The notes under the pieces: model-generated
Databases searched by the model: none
Told to the model about the DNA's origin: nothing
What the model saw: the letters and a program-made list of their open reading frames with translations, nothing else
Made by a program: the position numbers and the translations under genes
Shown: positions 16,095 through 25,421 of the stretch, piece by piece
Position numbering within the stretch: position 1 is the stretch's first letter
How the letters are laid out: each line of letters opens with the position of its first letter
From: Legionella qingyii
Lineage (GTDB): Bacteria; Pseudomonadota; Gammaproteobacteria; Legionellales; Legionellaceae
Length of the DNA: 38,345 nt
NCBI RefSeq assembly: GCF_003184185.1
Contig: NZ_QHJG01000041.1
Span: 1-38,345, forward strand
Reading direction: 5' to 3'

Positions 16095-17252
16095 ATGAAA
16101 ACTGTTTTCAAGTTGCTTCTAATTTTCTTTGTATTTCATGCCAATATGTGGGCTGCTGAATTATCGCCCACATGGTATTCCAAGACAGATAACAAGGTGG
16201 TTATCAATGTAGAAATGTTTCTGTCGTCAACCTGCCCCCATTGTCAAAAGGCTGATGCATTCTTTCACGATACAGAAGCAAAATATCCGGATTTGCATGT
16301 TCAACGGTATTATATTAATCAGGACAAAAATGCATTAGGTCGTTTTTATCAATTATTGAGCGCTCAGCAAATGGATGATTTTGCTGTTCCATCAATCTAT
16401 ATTTGTAATTCGCGTTGGGTTGGTTTTGCTTCAGCAGAAACCACTGGCAAAGATTTATTGCATGCGATTAATTATTGTAAGAAACAAATTGAAAATAAAG
16501 GTAAATTAAACCTTGAAACAGTTAATACCTTGCGCCATTTAGCTAATGCAAATCGATTTATTACGGGATTGACAGAAAAACCGTCAAGGATTCGTTTTAC
16601 AACGACAATCGCGTTTATGGATTCTTTTAGTCCTTGTGCATTTTTTTGTTTTGCAGGATTTCTTGCTTTTCTTTTAATTGAAACACAGAAAAAAAAGCAG
16701 CTTATAGCCAGTCTTTTATTTGCCTCTTCAGTGGCAATAGTCCACTATTTTCAACAAGTTTATACCAGTACTTTTTTTGAGTTGTTGCCTTGGATGCATG
16801 TTCCCGCCGTATTATTAGGTTTAATGACAATTTATTTTGTGGGGCAATATTATAAACAAAAGTATTCCAAGACTTTGTATTTTTTATTAGCTTTTTTCTT
16901 AGGGATGATCACTACAATTTATCAGCAAACCTGTGTGATGAATTGGTCTACAATTTTTGAACAATGGCTAAATGATCAACACTTATCAAGTGTGCAGGCA
17001 AGTTTATATCAATTGCTGTATCAAGGAGTGTACATACTCCCTTTACTCTTGATTTTACTTATTTATTTTATCTTGATTAGGGTCGAGCGCTTTGCTGCAT
17101 TACGAACAAAATTAGCCACTATTGGCTTGTTATTTTTGCTTGCAATCGCTGTAAGTTTGGTGGTCTATCCATTTGTATTGTCCAACTTTGGAATCTCTAT
17201 CGTGCTTTTATTTATCTTGATGATTATTGGTTACTTTTTAAATTTGACTTGA
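16095..17252 (+). CDS. Thioredoxin-like (CPHC) and CcdA/DsbD-like membrane fusion
   Basis: A 385-residue protein with a signal peptide (about 1-20) and a periplasmic thioredoxin-like domain carrying CPHC (Cys47, Cys50) and a probable cis-proline (AVPS, Pro99). About six to eight membrane helices follow from 170 onward. The membrane part has SPC (Cys181), another Cys185 and QTC (Cys280), placed like the two electron-carrying cysteines of DsbD-beta/CcdA. It may pass electrons across the inner membrane to its own thioredoxin domain or to an envelope partner. CPHC is the motif of oxidising DsbA, so the direction of flow is uncertain. The ribosome site is weak. I do not know a named homologue. Confidence 0.8.
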   Translation: MKTVFKLLLIFFVFHANMWAAELSPTWYSKTDNKVVINVEMFLSSTCPHCQKADAFFHDTEAKYPDLHVQRYYINQDKNALGRFYQLLSAQQMDDFAVPSIYICNSRWVGFASAETTGKDLLHAINYCKKQIENKGKLNLETVNTLRHLANANRFITGLTEKPSRIRFTTTIAFMDSFSPCAFFCFAGFLAFLLIETQKKKQLIASLLFASSVAIVHYFQQVYTSTFFELLPWMHVPAVLLGLMTIYFVGQYYKQKYSKTLYFLLAFFLGMITTIYQQTCVMNWSTIFEQWLNDQHLSSVQASLYQLLYQGVYILPLLLILLIYFILIRVERFAALRTKLATIGLLFLLAIAVSLVVYPFVLSNFGISIVLLFILMIIGYFLNLT

Positions 17253-17407
17253 TCTTGCTTTGATGATTTGGGATTATCATCTCTCTTTGTTTGTAATAGC
17301 TCAGGGTTCACTAATGTTTACCCGGTTGGGTTTGTCCGCAAGATGCGCCAAATACGACCGTTCCTTGATAGGGGCTGAGCACTTACCTTTGTTTTTCAGG
17401 TGATAAC

Positions 17408-18397
17408 ATGAGCAAGCCCATTAATATCCCCGTTGTTGTTGAGAGCGGGAAAAAATATAAAACATCTCATGGCGTAACAGCAATTAAAGATGGAGTAAAA
17501 CCAACAGGGTTAGTTTATGAACGTTTACCTAAACCTAAATGGTTGCGCGTCGTCAATCATACTACTCCTGAGTATCACCAAGTAAAAGAACAGGTACAAA
17601 AACACCGTTTGGCTACTGTTTGTGAAGAAGCAAAGTGTCCTAATATTGCTGAATGCTGGTCGCATGGTACGGCTACGATTATGTTAATGGGGGCTGTATG
17701 CACACGAGCATGTCGTTTCTGCTCAGTAGATACTGGTAATCCTCATGGTTGGTTGGATCTGCAAGAACCAGAAAACACAGCAAATACCGTTGCATTAATG
17801 AATTTAGATTATGTCGTGTTAACCTCAGTAAACAGAGATGATTTACCTGATGGTGGCGCAAATCATTATGCACAAACGATACGTGCGATTAAACAACGCT
17901 CTCCAAAAACTAAAGTAGAAGCATTAACTCCTGATTTTCAAGGTGTAGAAAGAGATATTGCGGTATTACTCGATAGTGGTGTTGATGTATTTGCACAAAA
18001 TGTTGAAACGGTAGAACGTTTAACTCATCCGGTGCGTGATAATAGAGCGGGTTATAGGCAAACACTAAACGTTCTCGCATTTGCTAAACGCTATAGACCA
18101 GATGTCTTGACCAAAACCAGCTTGATGTTAGGTTTAGGTGAAACAGATGAAGAAATTATACAAACAATGGATGACTTGCGTGCCCATAATGTAGATATTC
18201 TTACTCTGGGACAATATTTGCAACCGACAAAAAACCATTTACCTATCGCGCGTTATGTGACTCCAGAAACCTTTGCTGAGCTTAGGCAAATCGGATTAAA
18301 AAAAGGATTTTTTGAAGTAGCTTCCGGACCTTTAGTTCGTTCAAGTTATCGAGCAGACCGAATATTTAAACAAGATAATTTAGGTTTAGATAATTAA
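17408..18397 (+). CDS. lipA: Lipoyl synthase
   Basis: A 329-residue radical-SAM enzyme that inserts sulfur into octanoyl groups on lipoyl domains. It has both iron-sulfur motifs: the auxiliary cluster [12 protein letters not shown] and the radical-[11 protein letters not shown], plus GNPHGW, the LTSVNRDDL and FAQNVETV segments, and the C-terminal [11 protein letters not shown] that supplies the serine ligand. AGGTGA lies just before the ATG. lipB is not adjacent. Confidence 0.97.
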   Translation: MSKPINIPVVVESGKKYKTSHGVTAIKDGVKPTGLVYERLPKPKWLRVVNHTTPEYHQVKEQVQKHRLATVCEEAKCPNIAECWSHGTATIMLMGAVCTRACRFCSVDTGNPHGWLDLQEPENTANTVALMNLDYVVLTSVNRDDLPDGGANHYAQTIRAIKQRSPKTKVEALTPDFQGVERDIAVLLDSGVDVFAQNVETVERLTHPVRDNRAGYRQTLNVLAFAKRYRPDVLTKTSLMLGLGETDEEIIQTMDDLRAHNVDILTLGQYLQPTKNHLPIARYVTPETFAELRQIGLKKGFFEVASGPLVRSSYRADRIFKQDNLGLDN

Positions 18398-18412
18398 CTT
18401 TATATTTTGTGG

Positions 18413-18434
18413 CCCGGGTGAGTTGAAACCCGGG
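18413..18434. terminator. Hairpin between convergent lipA and the 502-aa orphan
   Basis: Seven-base perfect stem CCCGGGT (18413-18419) and ACCCGGG (18428-18434), GC-rich in AT-rich surroundings and placed between two convergent genes, so it could terminate both. It also resembles the CCCGGGT ends of the dispersed intergenic repeats. Confidence 0.6.
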
Positions 18435-18479
18435 AAACAATTTCTCTCTGGTTATATTTGATCAATAAAGTATATCCAT

Positions 18480-19988
18480 TTATAACTTAACGGATAGAGA
18501 GCTGGATCTTGACAAGTCATCTTCACTAGGTTGATATTTCTGCAATTGATGACTCATGAAACCGACAACTTTATCAGCAATCGCCTGACTGTACACAGTT
18601 ACCTTTTTTTCCTCTTTAGGATGCTTGAGTTTAACTTCTGCTAATTCAATAGATAATTTGTCAGCCCATTCCTTACATAAGTAAAAATTACTATCTATTT
18701 TGTATAATGGAGCGAGATATTGGCCATTTGTCATTTTAAAAGTTTTAATGATTTGATTGATTGTTTCTGTTGTTACTTTAGTAACGATGTCCGGTATTAA
18801 TTCCTTTTTGCTACCCGTTATTTGTTGATCTAATAGAGTGAATATTAGGGCCTGGAATGAATGAAAATCCATGATAACAGGTGCATTAATACTCAATGAA
18901 TGATTTAATTGTGTGCTTAATTCTGCATTAGATTCTTCAACAATCCCAGACTCAATAATCAATTGGGTAAGCTTTTTTAATTGTGCATGTATGGCTTCAA
19001 GAACTTCTTCAGGCTGTTTGAGTACAAGCTTTCGTAATGAAATGATTTCAGGCAGGGTATTTATTTCATTATCACTGAGCGCAAGCTCCGGAGGTAATTC
19101 AGGGTTAATGAATATATTAAACTTCATCAACATTAATTCGGCACGCAAAGCACGAGCCTTTTCTATTGCATATTTTTGTAGTGCTGCATTTAACTTTGGT
19201 GTTTCTTCAGTTTCAAATTCTGTTGGCTTGTTATTAAAATTACCATTGAGCATTGCTTCTAATACTGCATTTTGAAAATAATGAAAAACCAGTTCTCTGT
19301 TAATTTGAATACCTTCTTTGGAATACCAACTCACATAGATTGGGTCAAGAACATCCAATAAAGCTCGGATTTCTTTGATTACCTTTGCCTTTAAAGGATA
19401 AAGTCGACGATTTTTTTCATACTGAACCATAATATTAAATGCCAATGAAGACTTCAGAAATATGGCGCCTCGTGCTTTAGCATCATTGCTGGTTTTTTCT
19501 TCGAAATAGTTTTCATATGCAACTGTATCTCCCCATAAAGAACACGTAGATTGATCGTTTTTGATTAATTCATTCAAAGTAATACGCGTAAAAAGAGAGA
19601 GGTTAGTACTGCTTAAACTTAAGCTGCGTCTGGGCTTTGACGTGGAAGCAACTTCCTGGATTTTATCTTTTTGATATTGGAAAAAAGAACTTTTTTGCCT
19701 TGAAATAGTTGCTTTAGACCCCGTGATTTTATCCTTTAGTTCGCGAATATGATCTAAGATTTGATATACTTTATCAAAAATTTTGATGTCCCTAATGATA
19801 ATTTCGTCCTTATCATATGTTATACCAGGAAATTTTTTAAATAGATCAAGCGACATTTTAGGTACAAATTGAACTTGAGTATCTTTTTTAATGCAATACA
19901 TTAGGCAAGTGGCTTGATTGCTTTTTTCATTCAATTCCCAAACGAATGGGTTGCCTTCAAATGTAATATCTGGAAAATAAATCTTCAT
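18480..19988 (-). CDS. Unknown 502-aa protein, possible Dot/Icm effector
   Basis: I do not recognise this protein. It is soluble, with no signal peptide or membrane helix. The N-terminal 80 residues look like a small beta-rich domain (MKIYFPDITFEGNPFVWEL). A basic Ser-rich patch (about 90-130) is followed by a long mostly helical body. The C-terminus is SEDDLSRSSSLSVKL, a polar, Ser-rich tail ending in a hydrophobic residue that would fit a Dot/Icm translocation signal. It is a single gene on the minus strand, convergent with lipA. A short degraded relative of its 3' end appears at about 23767-23854, indicating a duplicated or shared family. Effector status is inference. Confidence 0.85.
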   Translation of the reverse strand: MKIYFPDITFEGNPFVWELNEKSNQATCLMYCIKKDTQVQFVPKMSLDLFKKFPGITYDKDEIIIRDIKIFDKVYQILDHIRELKDKITGSKATISRQKSSFFQYQKDKIQEVASTSKPRRSLSLSSTNLSLFTRITLNELIKNDQSTCSLWGDTVAYENYFEEKTSNDAKARGAIFLKSSLAFNIMVQYEKNRRLYPLKAKVIKEIRALLDVLDPIYVSWYSKEGIQINRELVFHYFQNAVLEAMLNGNFNNKPTEFETEETPKLNAALQKYAIEKARALRAELMLMKFNIFINPELPPELALSDNEINTLPEIISLRKLVLKQPEEVLEAIHAQLKKLTQLIIESGIVEESNAELSTQLNHSLSINAPVIMDFHSFQALIFTLLDQQITGSKKELIPDIVTKVTTETINQIIKTFKMTNGQYLAPLYKIDSNFYLCKEWADKLSIELAEVKLKHPKEEKKVTVYSQAIADKVVGFMSHQLQKYQPSEDDLSRSSSLSVKL

Positions 19989-20253
19989 ATGAAATGCACT
20001 CTAGTTAAAAAATTGCATGGTACGAATTACCTACTGAACAAGCAAGTACATCTCTATATTTTTAAATTAAGGACAAAAAATTATATGTGAGCAAAGGAGG
20101 GGGATTGTTTAGATTAATAATAAAGCACAGAACATGTACTTATCATTGATGAGTATTCCCTGCTAGTTGTGATTTTGAAATACAAACATTCCATTGATTG
20201 TGTCATTTCTAGTTCATGCTAACCAATCGAACAATAGAGGGCAAACAAAAATC

Positions 20254-21276
20254 TTACTCTAATTTTACTATTTTAGTCATACGTAATAATTTATTGATCT
20301 TAATTTCCAAAGAGCTACACTCCATCATAAGCAAATTCAGCATCAAAGCTAACAAATTTTTATCTTCTTTTGAGTATATCTCCGCAACGGCCATTAATTT
20401 ACGCTTAGGTTTTAATTGAGAAAGATTTTCTTTTAACTCGATTAAAGTATTACTTAAAAAAACAAGGCTCTCTTCATCCTGCTCGTTGATTTTAACTTCC
20501 TCATAAAGGATTAACGCGATTATTGAGGCATAATAACGGAAAATATGGCGGAGTGATTGCAGAATATCTGTTGCAACTTGCGTATATTGAGAGTCCTTTC
20601 CAATTTCGACTCGTGCTTCATTAATTAACGTTTGAAAACGCAGAATAAGTGCCGCAATATTAGATTCACATTGTTCTAAATATTGGCGTAAATCTGTTTT
20701 TGAATTATCCAGGCTTGCAAGATAAACCGATAAAGTTGCATATTCAGTTAAAAATTTTTGTATTTCTAAAATGAGAACTTTTGTTGCGCGAGTTGGAAAA
20801 AAAAAACGTAATGTAAAGATGCCGATTAATATACCAATAATTACATTTGTAGGTCGCATAAACACATAGGTAAAATTATTATAATTAATAAGACAAATGG
20901 CGAGAGTTACAGTGCCTAAAATTCCAATATAACTTTTTTTAGTTCCTAAAAATAAATAAGTATATAAAAAGATTCCAATAATAAATCCAATAAGATTCAT
21001 AATATAAGTATTATGAAAGAGCAAAATAATAATCAGGCTATATAATGCGCTGCTAAGGGTTGCGATGGCTCGCATTGAACATCGAGTCAATGAAGCTCCA
21101 ATTGTATGTTGTTCAAACAAAACGATAAATAAAGAAATATAAACCCAGGTTGGCTCAACAATATTGAAATACGTCGTAATGATCAAAGCGATAATCAGGC
21201 TGATGGCCATACGTGCAGCCATTATTGTTTTTTCGGATGTCACTTCCATAAGAAAATTATACCTTAATAATGACAT
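20254..21276 (-). CDS. FUSC-family inner-membrane efflux permease (AaeB-like)
   Basis: About 340 residues, with six hydrophobic helices in the first 170 residues (ISLIIALIITTYFNIVEPTW, SLFIVLF, LYSLIIILLF and others). The segment EPTWVYISLFIVLFEQHTIGASLTRCSMR matches the fusaric-acid-resistance/aromatic-acid-exporter fold. A cytoplasmic helical domain follows. It is shorter than full AaeB (about 650), holding one membrane half only. I start at the ATG at 21276, preceded by GGAG at a nine-base gap and overlapping the adaptor by 20 bases; an ATG at 21249 is an alternative. With the HlyD adaptor and the divergent TolC-like gene it forms a tripartite exporter; the substrate is unknown. Confidence 0.82.
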   Translation of the reverse strand: MSLLRYNFLMEVTSEKTIMAARMAISLIIALIITTYFNIVEPTWVYISLFIVLFEQHTIGASLTRCSMRAIATLSSALYSLIIILLFHNTYIMNLIGFIIGIFLYTYLFLGTKKSYIGILGTVTLAICLINYNNFTYVFMRPTNVIIGILIGIFTLRFFFPTRATKVLILEIQKFLTEYATLSVYLASLDNSKTDLRQYLEQCESNIAALILRFQTLINEARVEIGKDSQYTQVATDILQSLRHIFRYYASIIALILYEEVKINEQDEESLVFLSNTLIELKENLSQLKPKRKLMAVAEIYSKEDKNLLALMLNLLMMECSSLEIKINKLLRMTKIVKLE

Positions 21277-22252
21277 AACAAGTTGCTCCAACAGGCAGCG
21301 GATAATGTTTGGGGTCATAATCATCGAGCTTAATCTGTACTGGAAAACGCTGAGGCAGAAGTAACCAATTATTCGTATCATTGGTTACAGTTTGTAGCTG
21401 AGTCTTGGGGTTTGTAATTTGACGATTAGCAGCCCAAGCCCTTGATACTACCGTTCCATGGTACAATTTCGTCCCAAAGTACATTCGGGGAATAATATAG
21501 ACCTTCGCTCCTGTCTTTACCATACGCAAATCCAGCTCAGTAAAATTTGCTTGAATGAAAAAATCATCCGTATCAACAAAAGAAAATATAGGTTTATTAA
21601 TTTCAATGGGCGTCCCCAAGGATAGATACATATTTTGAATGCGACCATTACTTTGTGCATAAACAGTCGTGTGTTCTAAATTAACCTTGGCATAACGTGT
21701 TTTATAAATTAACGATTTGATTTTGTGTTGTATACTCTGAATATTTCTTTCATCCAAGCTTATTTGTTGTTTTTGCATGTTCACTTTGGCCAAACTGCCA
21801 CGATCTTCATATTGCAAATCCTTGACATTAATTTCAGATATTGCCCCAGATTTTAAAACTGCCTTATTTCGAAGATAATTTAAGTGAATTCTATTATATT
21901 CTTGAAGGTATTGTATGAGTAATTGCTTATCTTTTTGTAATTGATATTGCAAGCTTTGAAGATCCTCTTTTGCAGTAAGAGTCTCCTCAACTAACCTATT
22001 ATAAATGAGCTTATAAGGTTCTTGGAAAACGGTAAACAAAGGCTGTCCCTTATGAACATATTGCTCATTTTTGACGTATAAATCAGTAATGTATCCACTG
22101 ACAATAGCAGCTACAGGACGAATATTTGCAACGACAAATGCATTATTGGTAAACGGTATTAAAAAGGAAAAAAAGTAATATAAAACTGCAAGTAAGGCTA
22201 GGGATAACACAACTGTATAAGGTTTTAACTTTCGAAGTTTTTGTGTTACCAT
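21257..22252 (-). CDS. HlyD/EmrA-type membrane fusion adaptor
   Basis: A 331-residue periplasmic adaptor with one N-terminal membrane helix (about 12-32). It has a lipoyl half-motif (VAAIVSGYITDLYVKNEQYVHKGQ, near 47-70), a helical hairpin (about 85-165) and the second lipoyl half with beta-barrel (TVYAQSNGRIQNMYLSLGTPIEI). The FUSC permease overlaps its end. Only 41 bases separate its start from the divergent outer-membrane factor, so the two promoters must share that gap or lie inside the genes. Confidence 0.9.
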   Translation of the reverse strand: MVTQKLRKLKPYTVVLSLALLAVLYYFFSFLIPFTNNAFVVANIRPVAAIVSGYITDLYVKNEQYVHKGQPLFTVFQEPYKLIYNRLVEETLTAKEDLQSLQYQLQKDKQLLIQYLQEYNRIHLNYLRNKAVLKSGAISEINVKDLQYEDRGSLAKVNMQKQQISLDERNIQSIQHKIKSLIYKTRYAKVNLEHTTVYAQSNGRIQNMYLSLGTPIEINKPIFSFVDTDDFFIQANFTELDLRMVKTGAKVYIIPRMYFGTKLYHGTVVSRAWAANRQITNPKTQLQTVTNDTNNWLLLPQRFPVQIKLDDYDPKHYPLPVGATCYVIIKV

Positions 22253-22293
22253 TTTTTTACGTCAGTCATGTTATTTTTATGGAAGTCGTTTAA

Positions 22294-23688
22294 TTGCGCA
22301 TCCTGGCCACACTAATTATTTTAGTCATGACAAGTGCGCTGGTTGCATGCATGCCAAGCACAAAAAATTCACGTCTTACGTCGATTCCTATTCCTAAGTA
22401 TCTGAAAGACTCAAGTAATCATCATGCATTAAATCAGCTTCCTTATCAAGCTTGGTGGCAAGATTTTAAAGACCCTTTTCTTAATCAACTTGTAGATACA
22501 GCGCTTCTTTACAATAATAATGTGACGATAGCCAAACGATCGATTCATGTTGCCCATGCTGAACTACAAACGATTCGCTTAAATTGGCTTCCGGGGCTGA
22601 ATATTTTAATGGGTTTCTCTCAAGATCCCGCTTTAGGCAATCCAGGGGTCTTTTATGGTGCTCTACCTAGCTATTACCAAAATTTTGTTGCTCTTTATTT
22701 TCAGCAAAAAAAAGCAGAATTTGTCTTGCAACGTTCTAAAGCATATTATCTTGGTGTGCGTTTGACGGTCATTGGAGAAGTTATTAGTAGTTATTTTTCT
22801 CTACTCGCATGGCATCATCAATTAGCGCTACTGAAGCAAATTGAACAGGATTATAAAGAACTATTAGCATCGTTAGAAATAGCAAAAAAACATGGATTAG
22901 CAAATAATTTGCAATTATTAACTTTGACAAGCCAATTACAGAGCATTCTAGGTCAGCAAAAACAAGTACAAAACAATATTATCGCAAGTGAGAATGCTTT
23001 ACGTTACTTAATCAATCAGCCTCCAGGAGAAATAAATTCAAGCCAATTATTTATTAACTTACCAAGTAAAGCAGTGCTACTGAATAAGATTAATACTCAA
23101 GTAATACTCCGACGTCCGGATGTAATGGTGGCCTTAACGTCTCTGCTTGCAGCATGTAGTGGAGTCAATGTTGCAGAATCTCAACTCCTTCCAGCCCTAA
23201 CCCTAGATTATTTTTGGGGGAAAGCGAGCTTAAATGGCACATTTAAGAGTCCTACACATGCAGCACCTTATGGAGATATGTATGCAACATTTAACTTATC
23301 TCCCTCAATATTTGGACAAATTATCACAAGTAAGGCGACTTTTAATAGAAGTCTAGCGGAATATAACAATACCATCCAAAATGCATTGCGCCTGATTGCT
23401 AATAGTATCGCTGCCAATCAAAAGCTTATGGCCAAATATAATGAAGACTATCTCTCTCTAGCATCATTGAGGAAAAGATATCAACTACAACAGGACCTCT
23501 ATCATAAAGGTCTTATCAGCCATAATGATTTGTTATACAGCAGGGTTGAAATTAAACAACAAGACTACAGATTAACCATTAGCAAATTAGAACAGTTATT
23601 TAGTTTTATCAGCCTTTATGAAGAATTAGCTGCAGGTATATTTTATCAGGAGCAGGACCTGGCAGATTATAATCCAAAAGTGCCTTAG
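22294..23688 (+). CDS. TolC/NodT-family outer-membrane efflux lipoprotein
   Basis: A 464-residue outer-membrane factor lipoprotein with lipobox LVAC (Cys19) and the QAWWQDFKDPFLNQLVDTAL opening of the NodT class. Two repeated helical/beta halves are visible, with RRPDVMVALTSLLAACSGVNVAESQLLP between them. The start is a TTG at 22294 with GGAAG upstream; the next ATG would leave too short a signal peptide. It provides the exit duct for the divergent HlyD-FUSC pair. Confidence 0.9.
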   Translation: MRILATLIILVMTSALVACMPSTKNSRLTSIPIPKYLKDSSNHHALNQLPYQAWWQDFKDPFLNQLVDTALLYNNNVTIAKRSIHVAHAELQTIRLNWLPGLNILMGFSQDPALGNPGVFYGALPSYYQNFVALYFQQKKAEFVLQRSKAYYLGVRLTVIGEVISSYFSLLAWHHQLALLKQIEQDYKELLASLEIAKKHGLANNLQLLTLTSQLQSILGQQKQVQNNIIASENALRYLINQPPGEINSSQLFINLPSKAVLLNKINTQVILRRPDVMVALTSLLAACSGVNVAESQLLPALTLDYFWGKASLNGTFKSPTHAAPYGDMYATFNLSPSIFGQIITSKATFNRSLAEYNNTIQNALRLIANSIAANQKLMAKYNEDYLSLASLRKRYQLQQDLYHKGLISHNDLLYSRVEIKQQDYRLTISKLEQLFSFISLYEELAAGIFYQEQDLADYNPKVP

Positions 23689-23766
23689 ACGCGCTTTCTC
23701 AGATTGTAACCTCTTATTTTTCCAGGCAAAAATTTTGATTTTCTACCTCTTGGAATAATATATTCT

Positions 23767-23854
23767 CTACAGGAAACTGACTAATTTATCAGCAATTACT
23801 TGGTTATAAGTGCTTCATTTGTCTCATTATTAGGTTTTTGAGTTTAAATTCTGC
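23767..23854 (-). pseudogene. Degraded 3' fragment related to the 502-aa orphan gene
   Basis: Read on the minus strand this 88-base segment aligns with bases 18552-18641 of the 502-aa gene. The first 17 bases match at 16 (GCAGAA-TTAAACTCAA), and a 12-base run ATTGCTGATAAA is identical further on. A net two-base deletion shifts the frame. In the matching frames it encodes AEFKLK and then TYNQVIADKLVSFL-stop, against AEVKLK and VYSQAIADKVVGFM in the intact protein. I see no remains of the rest of the gene. It lies in the 192-bp convergent gap between the TolC-like and transporter genes. Confidence 0.6.
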
Positions 23855-23880
23855 TGCTACTGTTGGTTCCTTTTGTACAT

Positions 23881-25383
23881 TTAACTTAAAATAATGCCTC
23901 TTTTTTTCATTATATTTTGTAAAATATAGGCGAAAAAATACATGATAATACCCAGTCCCATGGCACAGACCCCGAGAACAAAATAATAGTTTTGGTAATA
24001 AGGCAGACTTTCTATAGGAGAATGAATTGTATTGGGAATAGCAACCCAAGCAGCAATTCTTCCGGAGATAGCATGTGCCAAAGAACTGGCGAGATACCAT
24101 ACACCCATAGCAAAGGCAATTGATTTTTTATCACAATATAGACCTACCATGCTTAAACCAATTGCACTGACCCATAATTCTGCAATAGAAATGAGTATAT
24201 AGGTTAAAGCAATATAGTTGCCATTAATTATCCCAGTGGTGGTGGTCGTAGCAGCAAATGACATCACTAAAAGAGCAATACCTGCAAGCGCAGTACCGGA
24301 GGCGAATTGATAGGGAATGGTAAAGCGGGGAAATATTTTATAGAAACGAGGTAATTGGCTGCCAATAGCTAAGATAAGTAATGGATTCAATATTTGATAA
24401 TGAGCTGGTGAAACAGTTAAACCAAACAAATTATGGTCGGAATTATTTTCAGCAAATAAAATTAATGTGCTATTCATTTGGTTGTAGATAACAAAAAATA
24501 CTACGGCTTCTACGATGAGCAGCAAAGCGACCATTTGTTTGTCACGTACAACACCTTTAAGTGTTAGCGTTTTTCTTAGAAACCATACAATTCCTATACC
24601 ACACCCTGTGGCGATGATCGTGCTGGCAATATAAACATGAGAATAGGCAAATAAAGTCAGTGTATAAATAGTAGCTATATAAGCAATTAAGCGAAATATG
24701 CTTGATTTGGATAATTTAGATTGATCTTTACCCCAAATGACATTTTCATAAATGGAATAGCGCTTTGCAAAATTTAAAGCAGCAATTGATTTGCCGACGA
24801 AGGTCAAGGTAAGGATAGAAAGCGGACCATAACGGCTTTCAAAGAGTACTGGAGCAATTAAAGTCGCTAATAATGCGCCCACATTAATTGCTATGTAATA
24901 GTAAGTCATGGCCGATTTTGCTTTAATGGCATCATCTGAATAGATATGCGATACCATGCTTGAAGAGGTTCCCATCAAAAGGGAGTTGGTGGCAGGAATA
25001 AATGCATAAGCAGCAATAAAAAAAGTATCTCCCAGAGAGTTTACAGTGTATCCACTAATCATAACGAGCAAATAAGCACAGGCCAATAGAATGCTTCCAA
25101 GAAGTATGGATCTTCTAATCCCCACAACAGTATCAGCCATATACCCACCTAACATGGGCATCAGATAACCCATTGCATGAGCTACTCCAATAAATGCATA
25201 TGCTTTGGCCTGGCTATATCCTAAACCTTGAGACCATACAGGGCGGGTTAAAAATAAAACTAATATGGTGTTCAATGCATATACAGAGAATTGGCTCCAG
25301 AAGGTAATAAATATGATGTTATTGGCTTGTTTTTGTCGGAGAGCCAATTCAGGTAAATAATTCTTCACATCTTGAGAAATCAT
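23881..25383 (-). CDS. POT/PTR2-type proton-coupled peptide transporter
   Basis: About 500 residues with 12 to 14 membrane helices. Features of the proton-dependent oligopeptide transporter family are the first-helix region FWSQFSVYALNTILVLFLT, the loop motif LGGYMADTVVGIRR and the PTR2 motif AMTYYYIAINVGALLATLI. The ATG at 25383 has AGGTAGGA just upstream, so it is preferred over an in-frame TTG at 25404. It would import di- or tripeptides, in keeping with amino-acid dependence of Legionella. The methyltransferase gene ends 17 bases upstream, in the same operon. Confidence 0.88.
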   Translation of the reverse strand: MISQDVKNYLPELALRQKQANNIIFITFWSQFSVYALNTILVLFLTRPVWSQGLGYSQAKAYAFIGVAHAMGYLMPMLGGYMADTVVGIRRSILLGSILLACAYLLVMISGYTVNSLGDTFFIAAYAFIPATNSLLMGTSSSMVSHIYSDDAIKAKSAMTYYYIAINVGALLATLIAPVLFESRYGPLSILTLTFVGKSIAALNFAKRYSIYENVIWGKDQSKLSKSSIFRLIAYIATIYTLTLFAYSHVYIASTIIATGCGIGIVWFLRKTLTLKGVVRDKQMVALLLIVEAVVFFVIYNQMNSTLILFAENNSDHNLFGLTVSPAHYQILNPLLILAIGSQLPRFYKIFPRFTIPYQFASGTALAGIALLVMSFAATTTTTGIINGNYIALTYILISIAELWVSAIGLSMVGLYCDKKSIAFAMGVWYLASSLAHAISGRIAAWVAIPNTIHSPIESLPYYQNYYFVLGVCAMGLGIIMYFFAYILQNIMKKRGIILS

Positions 25384-25421
25384 TTTTCCTACCTCACTAT
25401 CCAAAGATAATTATCAGATTA

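Noticed and set aside
23856..24100. Minus-strand frame overlapping the 3' end of the POT transporter
   Set aside because: The upstream part is the out-of-frame shadow of the transporter; only the last stretch after 23854 is of interest and is reported as a pseudogene remnant.
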